Position numbers and translations under genes: made by a program
Notes under the pieces: model-generated
The model's input: only the letters and a program-made list of their open reading frames with translations
What the model was told of the DNA's origin: nothing
Databases searched by the model: none
NCBI RefSeq assembly: GCF_018200035.1
Contig: NZ_CP073581.1
Location: 1,918,501-1,982,500 of the forward strand
Length of the DNA: 64,000 bases
Direction of reading: 5' to 3'
Source of the DNA: Sulfitobacter albidus
GTDB lineage: Bacteria > Pseudomonadota > Alphaproteobacteria > Rhodobacterales > Rhodobacteraceae
Shown here: positions 17,453 to 29,522 of the stretch, piece by piece
Numbering within the stretch: position 1 is the stretch's first letter
How the letters are laid out: every line of letters starts with the position of its first letter

Positions 17453-20400
17453 TTACGCCTTGGTACGCCCGGCCCGCATCGCGCGCCGCTTTGACATGGT
17501 TTCCGCCCGCGCGGGAGCGTTTTCAGCCGCTGCAGGTGCCTCGACCGCCGCCGTCTGCTGCCCGCCGTCCAGATGCGCGGCAAGACCTTCGAGCGTGGGA
17601 AAGCGGAAGATGTCCGTGATCGACAGCCGGGCCGCGCCCAGCGCCGCCTTGATGTCGCGATGCGCCTGCACCGCCAGCAATGAATGGCCGCCCAGCGCAA
17701 AGAAGTTGTCCGACGGGCGCACCTGCGCCACGCCCAAAAGCCCCTGCCAGACCGCCGCAATCGCCGCCTGCGTATCGCTGACGGGGGCGGCAGCGGTCAC
17801 CGCCTCGACCGTGGGAGCCGCGGGCGCGGGCAAGGCCTTGCGGTCGATTTTCTTGTTCGGCGTCAGTGGCATACGCTCAATCGCCACGATGCGCGTGGGC
17901 ACCATGATATCGGGCAGCCGCGCGGAAAGCGCCGCGCGCAGGCTTGCCTCATCGCCGGGCGTTCCGGTGACATAGCCTACCAGCTGCGCGCCCCCGGCGC
18001 CTTCGCGGGCGACCACGACGCTGGCACTGACACCGGGCTGCGCGCTCAGCGCCGCCTCGATCTCGCCCAGTTCGATCCGGTGACCGCGGATCTTTACCTG
18101 ATCGTCGGCACGCCCCATGAAACTGAGCGTGCCATCGGCGCGCCACGCCGCCAGATCGCCGGTGCGGTACATCTTCCCCGCCCCGAACGGATTGGCGACA
18201 AACCGCTCCGCCGTCAACGCCTCGCGGTTCCAATAGCCATGGGTGACGCCATCGCCCGCGATGAACAGCTCACCGGCGACGCCGATGGGCTGGGGCCGGC
18301 CCGCCTCATCCAGCACGTGCAGCTGCGTGTTGGCGATGGGGGTGCCCACGGCGGCCACCGGCTCCGCCTGCGTGACCATCTGCGTGCTCGACCAGATCGT
18401 CGTCTCGGTCGGCCCGTACATGTTTTGCACCGTGCCGCCACAGGCGCGCATCAGCTGATCGGCCAGCGCACCGGGCAGCGCCTCGCCGCCCACCATCAGC
18501 GCGCGCAGGCCGCCCAGCGCCGCGCGCGTCTCGTCGTTGGTCACCAGCATCTGCGCCATCGAGGGCGTGCATTGCAGGTGGCTCACCCGGTGGCGCATCA
18601 GCTGTGCCGCCAGCGAATAATCATCTGCCTCCAGCGTGCTGCCCGCGTTCGAGCGCTCCAGCACCTCGGCCAGCGGCTTCAGCCCCGCCAGCACCTGAGG
18701 CACCGCGATACCGTAGTCGATGAGGCAGGCGATTTCATCCACGCCGATGCGCTTGAGATCCTCGGCGCGCGCCAGCCCATCCTCGACCGTGCCGAACATG
18801 CCGCTGTCGTTGAAATAGCGCTGGAAGGCAAACTCCAGGATCGCTTCCATCTCCTCCTCGCCCAGACCACCCAGATCGACGTCGAACGGGTTGGTCGCCC
18901 CTTCGGGTTTCTTGAACGCAGGAAACGCCCAGGCGTATTGCTTGATCAGCCCGGCGGCGGAGCGCAGATAGTCCTTCATCGGTTCGCGCGCGATCTCTTC
19001 GGCGCGCGCGCGGCTCTCATCCAGATAGGTGTGCAGCATGACCGTGACGGTGAAATCTGCCGGGTCATGCCCCGCCTCGCGCAGCGCCGCGTGATAGAGT
19101 TTGATCTTCTCGCCCACCTCGTCAATCGATTGGCCCAGCAGGTGGGTCAGCACATTGGCGCCGATGCTGCCCGCCTCTTTCCACGTGGCCGGGTTGCCCG
19201 CCGTCGTCACCCAGACGGGCAGTTCTTTCGACACCGGGCGCGGCTGCGTGACCACGGCAAAGGGGGTGCCGTCCTTGGTGGGGAATTCCACCGCCTCGCC
19301 GCGCCAGAGCTTGCGCAGCTGCTCGATGGCGGCGAACATCGCGGGCTTGTTGTCGGGGGGCGTGTTTTCGGGGCGCAGCACAAAGTCATCCGGCTGCCAG
19401 CCAGAGGCGATGGCAAGCCCCGCGCGCCCGTTCGTGAGATTGTCGATCACCGCCCATTCCTCGGCGATGCGCGCAGGGTGGTGAAGCGGTGCGACGCAAC
19501 TGCCTGCCCGCACGCTAAGGTTTTTCGTCACCGCCGCCACGGCAGCGCCCGTGACGGACGGGTTGGGATAAGGACCGCCAAAGGCATGAAAATGACGCTC
19601 CGGCGTCCACACGGCGTTGAACCCGTGGGCATCGGCGAATTTCGCGCCTTCCAGCAGCAGCTCGTATTTCGCGGGGCCGACGCCGTCGTCATTGCCCCAG
19701 TAGAACAGGTTGAAATCGATTTTCCGGTCGCTGACGGCGATGGGGCCGCGGCTCAGCTCCGTGCGGCTGTCGTCGCCCGCCAGCACCAGTTTGAACCCGC
19801 GCGCCAGTGTCCAGAACAGCTCCAACACCGAGATGTCAAAGCTGAGCGAGGTCACGGCCAGCCAGGCATCGCCCTCGGCATATTCAATCCGCTGGTCCAT
19901 CCCGGCAAAGAAATTCGCCACATTCCCGTGGCCCACCATCACCCCTTTGGGCGTGCCGGTAGAGCCGGAGGTATAAATCAGATAGGCCAGCGTGTCGCCC
20001 GTGGCCCCCGCCTGCGGGTTCGTGTCATCGTCGCTCAGCGCATCGCTGTCGAGGCGCAGCATCGCCGCCTCGCCCTTGGGCAGCGCTTGCGCCAGCGCGC
20101 TTTGCGTCACGATCAGACGCGCGCCGCTGTCGGCGATGTAATGCGCAATGCGCTCCGCCGGGTATGCGGGATCAAGCGGCACATACGCGCCACCCGCCTT
20201 GAGGATGCCCAGCGCGCCGATCAGCAGATCCGGCCCCCGCGCCACGGCCAGCCCCACCGGCGCGCCCACCTCGACACCCTGCGCAATCAGCCTATGCGCC
20301 ACCCGGTTCGCGGCGGCGTTCAGCGCGGCGTAGGTCAGGGTCTGATCCTCGAACACCAACGCCGTCGCGTCGGGCGTGCGCGCCACCTGCGCTTCAAAGG

Positions 20401-21903
20401 CAATATGGATCGGCGTGGGGTCATAGGCGGTCTCGGTCGCGTTCCACTCGGCCACGCGCGCGGTCTCTGCCGCTGGCAGGCCAGCACCGCCCCCAGCAGA
20501 TGCGCCAGACGCGCGGCGAGGAGGTCCATCGCCTGCGCCGACAGCGCGCCGGTGTCGCCGTGCAGGGTGATCGACTCCGCCCCAAAACTTGCGGTCAGGG
20601 CAAAGCCCTCCACCGGACCGTCGGCCAAAATCAGATCGGGACGCGCCTGTGTAATCGCCGGATCGCGCAGCGGCAGGTCGCGGGCAAAGCCCCCCGTCGC
20701 CGCAATCCGCGCGGCCTGCGCCGCCAGATCGCCGTCACAGCGCAGCGGCACCCAAGCGGCGGCAAAGCGCGGCTCAGCCGGCGCAATCGCCTGCGCGATA
20801 TCCACCGACCTGTCCCCCGCGCTCAGCTGCGCCAGCGCGCACAGCGCGACCGTGGCGTCACCACCCGCCAGCGGCACGCGGCGTTTCTCATAGCGTCCCA
20901 CCGGCGCGCCCTGCACCAGCGGCAGCGCCAGCGGCGCCATGCGCGTGAGCCGCGCGCGCCAATAGGCCTCATCGCGCAGCAGCGCGGTTGCCGCATCGTC
21001 CAGCCCCGCCGCCGTATCCAGAACGCTCCCCGCGCCGGGCAGCGGCCCCACGGCCAGCGCCCGCAGGCCCGTCAGCCGCACCGCGCCGCCCGCGCAGGCC
21101 ACGGTCAGCGTGTCATCTCCGACCGCCAGAACCGTGCCGGGAGCGCCCTGCCCCTCGGCCACTTCGGCGGCGCCCACGGCAAACACCGCATCGCCCGCGG
21201 CAATCTTGGCCAGCCCCAGCGGGTTCCAGTAGTCGCCAAAATCCAGCCCCCGCAGCAGCGCGTCGATCTGCGCCGCCGTCCGGGTGAAATCGATCAGCCC
21301 CAGCGCCACGGGGCGATCATCGCGCGCGAAATAGCTGCGCTGGCTCAGATCCTGCGCTGTGCGCTCCGGCGCGCCGCTTTCCAGCTGCGTCAGCACCCGG
21401 CCAAAGCTCTCCATGCCTGCCGCATAGCATTTGGAATTCAGCGTGAACGCCGTCTCCCCCTCGGCTATCTCGACGCCTTCCTGCGCCAGCAGATCGCCCT
21501 CGTCCACGCCGCCCTCGATCATGTGCCAGCTGACGCCGTGCTCCGCCTCGCCGTTGATGATCGCCCAGGCAGGCGTGTTCAGCCCCGCGTAGCGCGGCAG
21601 CGGGCCATCGTGGAAATTGATCGCACCCTTGCCGGGCAACGCCAAAGCGGCGTCGGGAATGATGCGCAGATTGGCGATGCTCAGCAGCCAGTCGCAGGCG
21701 GGGGCGGCCGCGACCAGAGCGGCAAAATCCCCGTGCACGGCCAGATCCTGCGCCTGCGCCCAGGCCCGCACATCCGCGTCGCGCGTGACCACGGCAGCGA
21801 CCCGGTGGCCCCCCGACAGGACACGGTCGCCACAGGCGATGGTCAGGCTTTCGTCGCCCGCGATGATGCAGGAAAAGGCGTTGGGATTGAAAGTGGCGGT
21901 CAT
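17453..21903 (-). CDS. NRPS: formyltransferase - C-like - A domain split by MupA/Atu3671-type monooxygenase - PCP (one frameshift)
   Basis: About 1483 residues once one missing base near 20474-20482 is restored. Domains in order: formyltransferase (about 1-180) with catalytic Asn96-x-His98 ([13 protein letters not shown]) and Asp134; formyltransferase C-terminal part (to about 280); a condensation-like stretch without the HHxxxDG motif (about 290-470); adenylation domain start with [13 protein letters not shown]; a luciferase-like FMN monooxygenase of about 350 residues inserted between core motifs A4 and A5 ([25 protein letters not shown]); the rest of the adenylation domain ([31 protein letters not shown]); and a PCP with [13 protein letters not shown]. 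There is no terminal thioesterase. I infer that it activates, oxidises and formylates an amino acid and hands it to the PKS. The start ATGA-overlaps the glycosyltransferase stop. Confidence 0.9.
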
Positions 21904-22874
21904 GGGCGGGTCTCCGACTTGGGGCGGTAGGCGGTCGCGGCGTGGGCAATCAGATCGCGCAGGAAATGCGCGGGATCCTGCGGGCGCGCGCCGGGCAGCG
22001 CACAGCGCGCGCGGTGGATCACCCCGCCCGCCAGATGGGCCAACAGGGCACAGGCCGCATAGGCGCGCCCGTGGTTCTTGATGAAATAGTGGCGGCGCGA
22101 ATCGTACCAGTAGCGCGGCATGCGGGCCGCGGTTTTCATGCCGGTCGAGCCGGATCCGATGTGCACCACGCGGCTTTGCACCACGTACCAGCAGCTCCAC
22201 CCTGCGCGCGCCGCGCGCAGGCACAGATCGGTTTCCTCGAAATAGAGGAAAAAGCGCTCGTCAAACCCGCCGATGGCGTCGATCATCGCGCGGCGGATCA
22301 TCATGCTGGCGCCGGCACTCCAATCGACCGCACGGGTGGTGTCGAGATCCAGCAGCGGCACCCGCGCGTGTGCCAGCGCGCGCGAGATCACGCCAAGCCG
22401 CGCGGCGCCCTCGAATTCACCGGCGATCGAGGGGAAACGGAACGCGGTGGTGTGCGGGGCGTCGTCCTCCCCCCGGATGTGCGAGCAGGCAAATCCGGCG
22501 TCCGGGTGCGCCTCAAGATGGTCGCGCAGCGCCGCGATGCTGCCGGGATCGGGAAACGCGTCGGAATTGAGCAAATAGAGATAGTCCGGCGCGCTGCCAT
22601 CGCTCATCCCCGCCCGCATCCCGATGTTGTTGCCCGCGCCAAAGCCCCCGTTCACCGGCGAGGCGATCACCCGCACGCGGCCACCCGCGTCCCAGCCGCG
22701 CGCGCTCACCGCCTCACGGAAGATTTCGGGCGAGCCGTCCCCCGAGGCATTGTCGACGATCACCAGCTCCCCCCCGATGGAGGCAAGATCGGCCAACGCT
22801 GCCTCCGCCGCGCGCAGCGTCATGTGGGGCGTGCGGTAGTTCAACAGCACGCACAGGACTTTTGCGGATGCCAT
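21900..22874 (-). CDS. Glycosyltransferase family 2 (rhamnosyltransferase-like)
   Basis: 324 residues, GT-A fold. Donor-site motifs VLLNYRTPHMTL and LVIVDNASGDGSPEI; DxD-like YLYLLNSDAFPDPG; then the GGFDERFFLYFEETDLCLR block typical of rhamnosyltransferase-like family 2 enzymes. It lies between the PKS (2 bp after its stop) and the NRPS (4-bp overlap), so it is an integral operon member, which points to a glycosylated assembly-line product. The start ATG at 22874 is well supported by this spacing. Confidence 0.92.
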   Translation of the reverse strand: MASAKVLCVLLNYRTPHMTLRAAEAALADLASIGGELVIVDNASGDGSPEIFREAVSARGWDAGGRVRVIASPVNGGFGAGNNIGMRAGMSDGSAPDYLYLLNSDAFPDPGSIAALRDHLEAHPDAGFACSHIRGEDDAPHTTAFRFPSIAGEFEGAARLGVISRALAHARVPLLDLDTTRAVDWSAGASMMIRRAMIDAIGGFDERFFLYFEETDLCLRAARAGWSCWYVVQSRVVHIGSGSTGMKTAARMPRYWYDSRRHYFIKNHGRAYAACALLAHLAGGVIHRARCALPGARPQDPAHFLRDLIAHAATAYRPKSETRP

Positions 22875-22876
22875 GG

Positions 22877-25800
22877 CTACTCCGCCGCCGTCGCGATGTC
22901 GTTGTCGGGCAGATCCAGCGCCTCGGCGATGATCTCGCGCAGCTCGGACGCCAGGACGACGACATTGGGCGACAGCACCATGCTGTCATGGTCCCCCGGC
23001 ACCTCGATCACCTCGACATGGGGGGCGTATTGCGTCCAGTCGTTGTCGTGGAACACGTATTCGCGCGCCGCCGAGACATGGTTGCCCCCGCTTACCGCAT
23101 AGTGACGGTCCAGCGGCGGCCGGAACAGCGTCATCGGCCCCTCCCAGCGCGGCGTATCGTATTGACCGACGGCGCGCAGGAAGGCCGCTTCGATCTTGGT
23201 GTTGTTGAACCCCGCAGGGGCGGTGTCCGTCTGCTTGCCCCGACGTTTCTCGAATTCCCAGGCGATGCGGTTGCGCGCCCAGTCGCGCAGGTAGGCAGGC
23301 CCCTGCGTGCGCAGCTCGGCCAGCTTGATCAGCGCCTTGTCGCGGCGGCTCAGGCTCGGGCGTACCGGCAGCGGCGTGTCCAAAAGCGCCAGCGTGGCCA
23401 CATCCTCACCCGCCGCGCGCAATTGCTGCGCCATCTCGTAGGCGGTGATCCCGCCCCCCGAAAAGCCCGACAGCAGGTAAGGCCCGCGCGGCTGCACCTG
23501 CCGCAGCTCGGCGATGTAGTCGGCGGCGGCGGTCTCGATCGTCTCATGCGGCGCACTGTCACCGATCAGCCCGCGCGCCTGCAGGCCGTAGACCGCCCGT
23601 TCGCGCGCGAATTGCTGGGCCAGATGGCGCAGGTTCAGCACGTTGCCAAACATCCCCGCCACCACGAACAGCGGCGTGGCGCGATCCGCTTTCACCCCGT
23701 TGAGCGGCACAAGGTGCTGGAAGCCCGGCGCGTCCGGCGCGGCCCCCTCGGGCGCGGCAGCCTCACCCACCTGCGCGGTGATGCGCGCGGCGATATCGGC
23801 AATCGTCGGCGCCTCGAACAGGACCGACAGCGGGAATTCCACCCCGAATTCGCGTTTCACGGCGGCAAAGAGGCGCACGGCGATCAGCGAATGCCCCCAA
23901 GGTCAAAGAAACTGTCCTGCGCGCCGATGGGCGAGACGCCCAGCAGCGTCGTCCACATCTGCGCCAACGCCTCCTGCACCGGCCCCTCGGGAGCGACGAA
24001 TCCCTCAAGATCGGTACGCTCGAAACTCTGGCCGGTGGGCGCTGCTTTCGGCGGCACATCGGCCTGCGCGATCAACCCGTCCAGCGGCAGCGACGAGACA
24101 TAGATCTGCGGCGCGCCCACCGCCAGCGCGCGGGCCAACGCGCGCGGCCCCTCGGCAGCGGTGATCCCCTTGGCAACGGTGAATGCCAGCCGCTCTTCGG
24201 CTTCGGTCTGCGGGCGGCTCTCCTCCGCTGCGTCGTCGAACGTGACCTCAGCCGCGCTCAGCGGGGCAACCTGTGCGGCAAATCCGCCGGCAAGGCGTGT
24301 CATCGCAAAATCGCGCACCTCGACCAGCACGCGGCCCCGCGTGTCGCATATCGTCACGTCAAAGCGCGCGTCCGCCGCGCCCCCGGCCAGCCGCATGTGG
24401 CTGTAGATCTCATTCGTCAGCGGCGCGTGCACCGTGATCCGCCCGTAGGACACCGGCACCCAGAGATCGGTGGCGTCATAGCCCGGCGCCAGCGCCACGG
24501 CCCAGCCGGTCGCCAGATCCATCAGACCGGGCGCCAGCACGTGATCGCCCGTGCCGCCCTGCAACACCAGATGCGCCAGCCCCTCGCCCGCGCCAAACCG
24601 CCGCGCGCGCAGCACCTGCCAGTCGGGGCCAAAGCGCAGATGCGCCTCCTGCGGGGTCTTGAGGTGGGTCTCACTCCGCTCCGCGTCGCCCATGCGGGCG
24701 GTGATCGCGGCCAGATCCAGCGGATCGGGCGTGTCGGTCACCACGGAAGCGATGCGCGCCTCGGCGTGGGTCTGCCAGCCGTCGCGGCCCGCCAGCGTGC
24801 AATCCGATTGCAGCACGGCGGCAAACCCGCCGGCCTCGCGCGTCAGATCAACCCGCATCTCGCGCGGGGTGCCCGCGGGCGCCTCCAGCGGGCGCAGAAA
24901 ATACAGATCTTCGAGCGCAAAGGCGCCCGTGGCCCCAGCACTGCGCGCGGCCTCGGCCAGCGCCTCGATCATGCCGGTGCCCGGCATCACGGCGCGCCCG
25001 TCGGCCATGCGGTGCTGGTCCAGCACCGGATCGGCATCGGTCAGCGTGGCGGTGAGCCGGATCACGTCCTCGCGCGGCTGCACATGGTCCAGCAGCGGCA
25101 GATCCAGCGCGCGCGGCGGCAGCGCCTCCACCTCGGCGCGGCCCGTCGCGGCGGCGGCCATGCCCACATCGGCCCAGACGCCCCAGTTGACGGCCACAAC
25201 CCGCGTCGCCCCCCGCGCCGGGCCTTGGCAAAGGCGTTGAGGTAGTCGTTGGCGGCCACGTAATCCACCTGCCCCGCCGCCCGCACGGCGGTCGAGGTCG
25301 AGGCGAACAGCACCATCAGATCGACACTGCCATCGGGCAGCAGATGATCCAGCACCCGCAGCCCCTGCACCTTGGGCGCCAGCACCGCATCCACCTGCGC
25401 CTGGGTTTTGCCAAGGATCGGCGCATCGTCGAGCGTGCCCGCCGCGTGGATCACCCCGTCAAGACCACTTTCCTGCAGGCTGTCGATGACCTTGCGCATC
25501 TGCGCGAGGTTCACCACATCGCCGCGCCGCACCTCGACCGTGCCGGCGTCCAGCGCCTCCAACCGCTCCACAGCGCGGATGCGGCGGGCGGTGGGATCGC
25601 TGGCCGGACGGGTCGACAGCACCCGCGCCCAAGCCTCGCGCGCGGGCAGCGCGGTGCGGCTCAGCAGCACGACACGCGCGTCAAAGCGCTGCATCAGATC
25701 GGCCGCAATGGTCTGGCCGATACCGCCAAAACCGCCGGTAATCAGGTAGGTGCCGCCGCGCTTGAACGCTGGCGTCTCGACATCTGGCAACGACACGGCG

Positions 25801-28800
25801 CGCAAGCCCTGCACGAAGCGTTTGCCGCCCCGCAGCGCGGCCACACCATTGGCGGGCGTGGCCAACAGCTCTTCGAGCAGCGGCTGCGTCAGCGTCTCCT
25901 CGGGCGCCGGCATCGCGCGGGCAAAGAACCCCGCCTTCGCCCGCGGCTGCAGCAACCGCAGATCGAGGGTCGAGACCGTCAGCCCCGCGATCTCACGCGG
26001 CATCACACCCGCCGGGCCGCTGATCATGGCCTTTTCGGGATGATCGAGCGCCTCATCGCTGACCTGCGCCGCGCCGCTCGTCACCACGGTCATGTGCATC
26101 GCGGGCGCGTCTTCCAGAGCGCCCAGCGCCTGACCCAACCACAGAAGGCTCGCAAACCCCTGCTCGACATTGCGCTCAAAGAAATTGCTGCCGGGGCGGA
26201 AATCCTCCTCCCCTTCGGTCACCAGCCAGAAATGCGCGATGCGTTCGGGCAGCGTGCCCGCCTCCGCCAGCGCGCCCATCAGCGCGGCATAGCCATCGGC
26301 CCCCTGTTCGGGCGCGAGGGTATAGCCATCCTCGACCGTGGCAAAGCTGTCGCCCGCGCGCACAACCGCCACCCGCGCCCCGCCCTCCCGCAGCCGCGCG
26401 ATCACCGGATCGGCCACGCCACAGGTATCGGCAAAAACGAGCCAGCTCTGCCCGGCCACGGCATCCAGCGCCGCGCCCGGATCGGCATCCGTGTCGGCAT
26501 AGGCGGGCCGCCAGCTGGGCACGCTGCCCCAATCGGCGATATCCTCGACGCGCGCGAGCGCCGGTGCCGCCGCCTGCGTCACCGCCTCACCGGGGGCAAT
26601 GAAATAGGGGGAGCGCTGGAACTGATAGGTCGGCAGCACCACGCGGTTGCGCCGCGCCTCGCCCCACAGCTGGCCCCAATCGCCCTCGACCCCGCAGGCC
26701 CAGAGCCGCGCAAGCACGCCGATGAAAAACATATCGTCCGCCATGTCCTGATCAGGATGGCGCAGCGTGCTGAGCACTTGGCCCGGCGCCACATTGGGCG
26801 CCATCTGCGCTAGCGACGACAGTGCCTTGCCCGGACCGACCTCAAGAAACACGCGCTTGTCGCCCGCGCTGAGGCTGTCGATGCAATCGGCAAAATGCAC
26901 CGTGCCGCGCAGCTGACCCACCCAATAGTCGGGATCGGTCGCCTGCTGGGCGGTGATCTGCACGCCGGTGCGGTTCGACCAGAACGGCATCTGCGGCGCT
27001 TGCAGGTTCAACGTGGCAAGGAAGGCGCGATACTCGGCCAGGATCGGCTCCAACATGCGGCTGTGTGCGGCGATGTCGATGGCGATGCGCTGGCTGTCGA
27101 TGTCATCGGCGGCCAATCGCGCCGCCAGATCCTGCAACGCCGCATCGGGGCCAGAGACTGCCGTCAGCTCGGGTCCGTTCACGGAGGCGATATCAAGCGC
27201 GTCGCCCACGTAGGGCGTGATCGCCTCCAGCGACAGCGGCACGCTCAGCATCCCGCCCGCGGGCACGCTGTCGAACAGACGGCCGCGCAGCAGCACCAGA
27301 TCAATCAGATTCTCAAAACTCATCACGCCCGCAAGGCAGGCGGCGACGTTCTCGCCCATCGAATGACCGACCATCGCCGCCGGGCGCAAGCCCCAGCTGA
27401 TCCACAGCTGCGCCAGCGCGTATTCGGTGATGGCAATCAGCGGCAGCTGCACCGACGGTTTCTTGAGCGTTTCCGCCGCCGCCGCGCCACCATCCTCGGG
27501 CAGCCACAGCGCACGAATGTCGTAATCCAGCTGCGGCGCAAGGTGATCGAGCCCGCGATCCATCGCCTCGGCAAAGACCGGCTCGGTCTCGTAGAGATCG
27601 CGCGCCATGCCGGGGTATTGCGCACCGCCGCCGGGGAACATGAACACCACCTCGGGCGCCTCGCCCAGAACCTCGTGCGTGAACACGCGGTGACGGTCGC
27701 CCGCCTCCAGCAGGTCTGCCGCCTCCGCGTGGGTTTCGGCCACGACCACACGCCGGCGCGCGAACCCGCGCCGCCCGTTTTTCAGCGTATGCGCCACATC
27801 GGCCAGATCCTGTTCGGGATGCGCGCGCAGATGCGCGGCCAGCGCCGCCGTATTGGCGTCAAGCGCAGCCTTGGAGCGCCCCGAGATGACCAGCGGCTGG
27901 AACGGGAAATCGCTTTCCTCGGACGCGGCGCGCAGGGGCGCCTCTGCCAGAATGGTATGGGCGTTGGTGCCGCCCACGCCCAGCGCGTTTACGGCGGCAT
28001 GGCGCGGGGCCGCACCGCGCGGCCAGGGTGTCAAACGGTCGTTGACCGAAAACGGGCTGCCCTCGAACCCGATGGCGGGATTGGGCGCCTCATATCCCAG
28101 CGAGGGCGGCATCGCCTCGTGGTGCAGCGCCAGCGTCGCCTTGACCAGCCCCGCCACCCCGGCAGCCGTGTCGAGGTGGCCGATGTTGGTCTTGACCGAT
28201 CCGATGCGGCAGAAATCCTCCGCCTGCGTCTGGGTGCGGTAGGCCTCCGTCAGTGCCGCGACCTCGATGGGGTCGCCCAGATAGGTGCCGGTGCCGTGAC
28301 ATTCGACCAGACCGATCTGATCGGCGGGCACATCCGCCGCCTTAAGCGCTTGCCCAATCGCCGCTGCCTGCCCGTCGACCGACGGCGCGAGGTATCCCGC
28401 CTTGGCCGCGCCATCGTTGTTGATCGCCGAGCCCTTGATGACGGCCCAGATATGATCGCCGTCGCGCTGCGCGTCCGAAAGGCGTTTGAGCGCCACGCAC
28501 CCCGCGCCCGAGCCGAACACGGTGCCCTGCGCACGGTGGTCAAACGCGTGGCAGGCACCGTCCGGCGACAGGATCTCGTTTTCCTTGAATTCATAGCCGC
28601 GCCCCTGCGGCATCTCGATGGTCACGCCACCCGCCAGCGCCATCTCGACCTCGCCACTGCGCAATGCCTGCGCCGCATAGTGGATCGCCACCAGCGACGT
28701 CGAACAGGCGGTTTGCAGGTTCACCGACGGGCCTTTGAGGTCGAACACATGGCTCACCCGCGTCGACAGGAAATCCTTGTCGTTGCCGGTGTGGCGCAGC

Positions 28801-29261
28801 AGGAACATGCCCGTCTCCTCCACCAAATCGGGATTCGAGCAGATGTTGAAATAGAAATAACTCCCCATGCCGCAGCCGGCATAAACGCCGATGGGTCCGG
28901 CCACATTCTCCGGCACATGGCCCGCCTGCTCCATCGCCTCCCACGCAACTTCGAGGAACTTGCGATGCTGTGGATCAAGGATCGCGGCATCCTTGGGCGA
29001 AAACCCGAAGAAGTCGGCGTCGAATGTCTCAAACCCCTCCAGATCAGCGGCAAAGGGGACGTAGTTCTTGCGCGCGATGCGCTCGGGCGTCTCGCCCGCG
29101 GCAAGCAGCTCATCGTCGCTCAGCTTGCGGATCGAAGAGACACCGTCGCGCAGGTTCTGCCAAAACGCCTCCACCGTGCCCGCACCGGGCACGTTGACGG
29201 CCATTCCGACGATGGCGATATCCTCGATGTCGCGACGGGTCTCGCGGCGCTCGCTGGTCAT
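22877..29261 (-). CDS. Type I polyketide synthase KS-AT-KR-DH-ACP-TE (two frameshifts)
   Basis: About 2128 residues after restoring one base in the C6 run 25209-25214 and one in the C5 run 23894-23898; the fixes give ARRGGATRVVAVNWG and FFDLGGHSLIAVRLF. Domains: KS with Cys186 (QTACSTSLVAIH), His322 (HGTGTYLGDP), His362 (NIGHLD); AT with GHSMGENVAA; KR with TYLITGGFGGIG and a Tyr/Asn pair (VDYVAANDY); dehydratase-like hotdog with HRMADGRAVMPGTG; ACP; thioesterase with LLSGFSGGGITAYEMA and a late DHDSM histidine. KR precedes DH, the reverse of the common order. It is the first gene of the operon. I infer one round of malonate-type extension, ketoreduction and dehydration on the NRPS-bound starter, then release. 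Confidence 0.93.
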
Positions 29262-29522
29262 ACTGTCTCACCCCTTTGCCCATCGCGCGTGCGATCGGCA
29301 GGAGCCCCCATGGTTGTTCTATCAAACTTCCCGCGCCGACCCTAGGGTAAAGCAGATCTCACCCATCCGGAGAAGCGCGGCTTGCCCTTTATTTCATGGG
29401 CCTTTGGCTCAAATTCAACTGACGTTTGCAGGGAAATTAACACAACAATCGTCAGACTTCAGGGCCATTGCAAGGAATTGCGCGACAATGACGCCATAAT
29501 CGGCAGGAATCACCGGTTTCCG
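29262..29522 (-). promoter_or_regulatory. Intergenic region carrying the PKS/NRPS operon promoter (inferred)
   Basis: 261 bp without a gene, between the PKS start (29261) and the end of the Wzy-like gene (29523), both on the minus strand. A ribosome-site-like AGGGGTGAG precedes the PKS start. Part of it (about 29390-29480) is richer in A/T than its surroundings. I see no perfect operator or terminator. Confidence 0.4.

Noticed and set aside
9819..29261. Phase variation by homopolymer slippage in the flippase and PKS
   Set aside because: The same defect occurs in unrelated genes throughout the window and runs are short; a sequence-quality cause is simpler.
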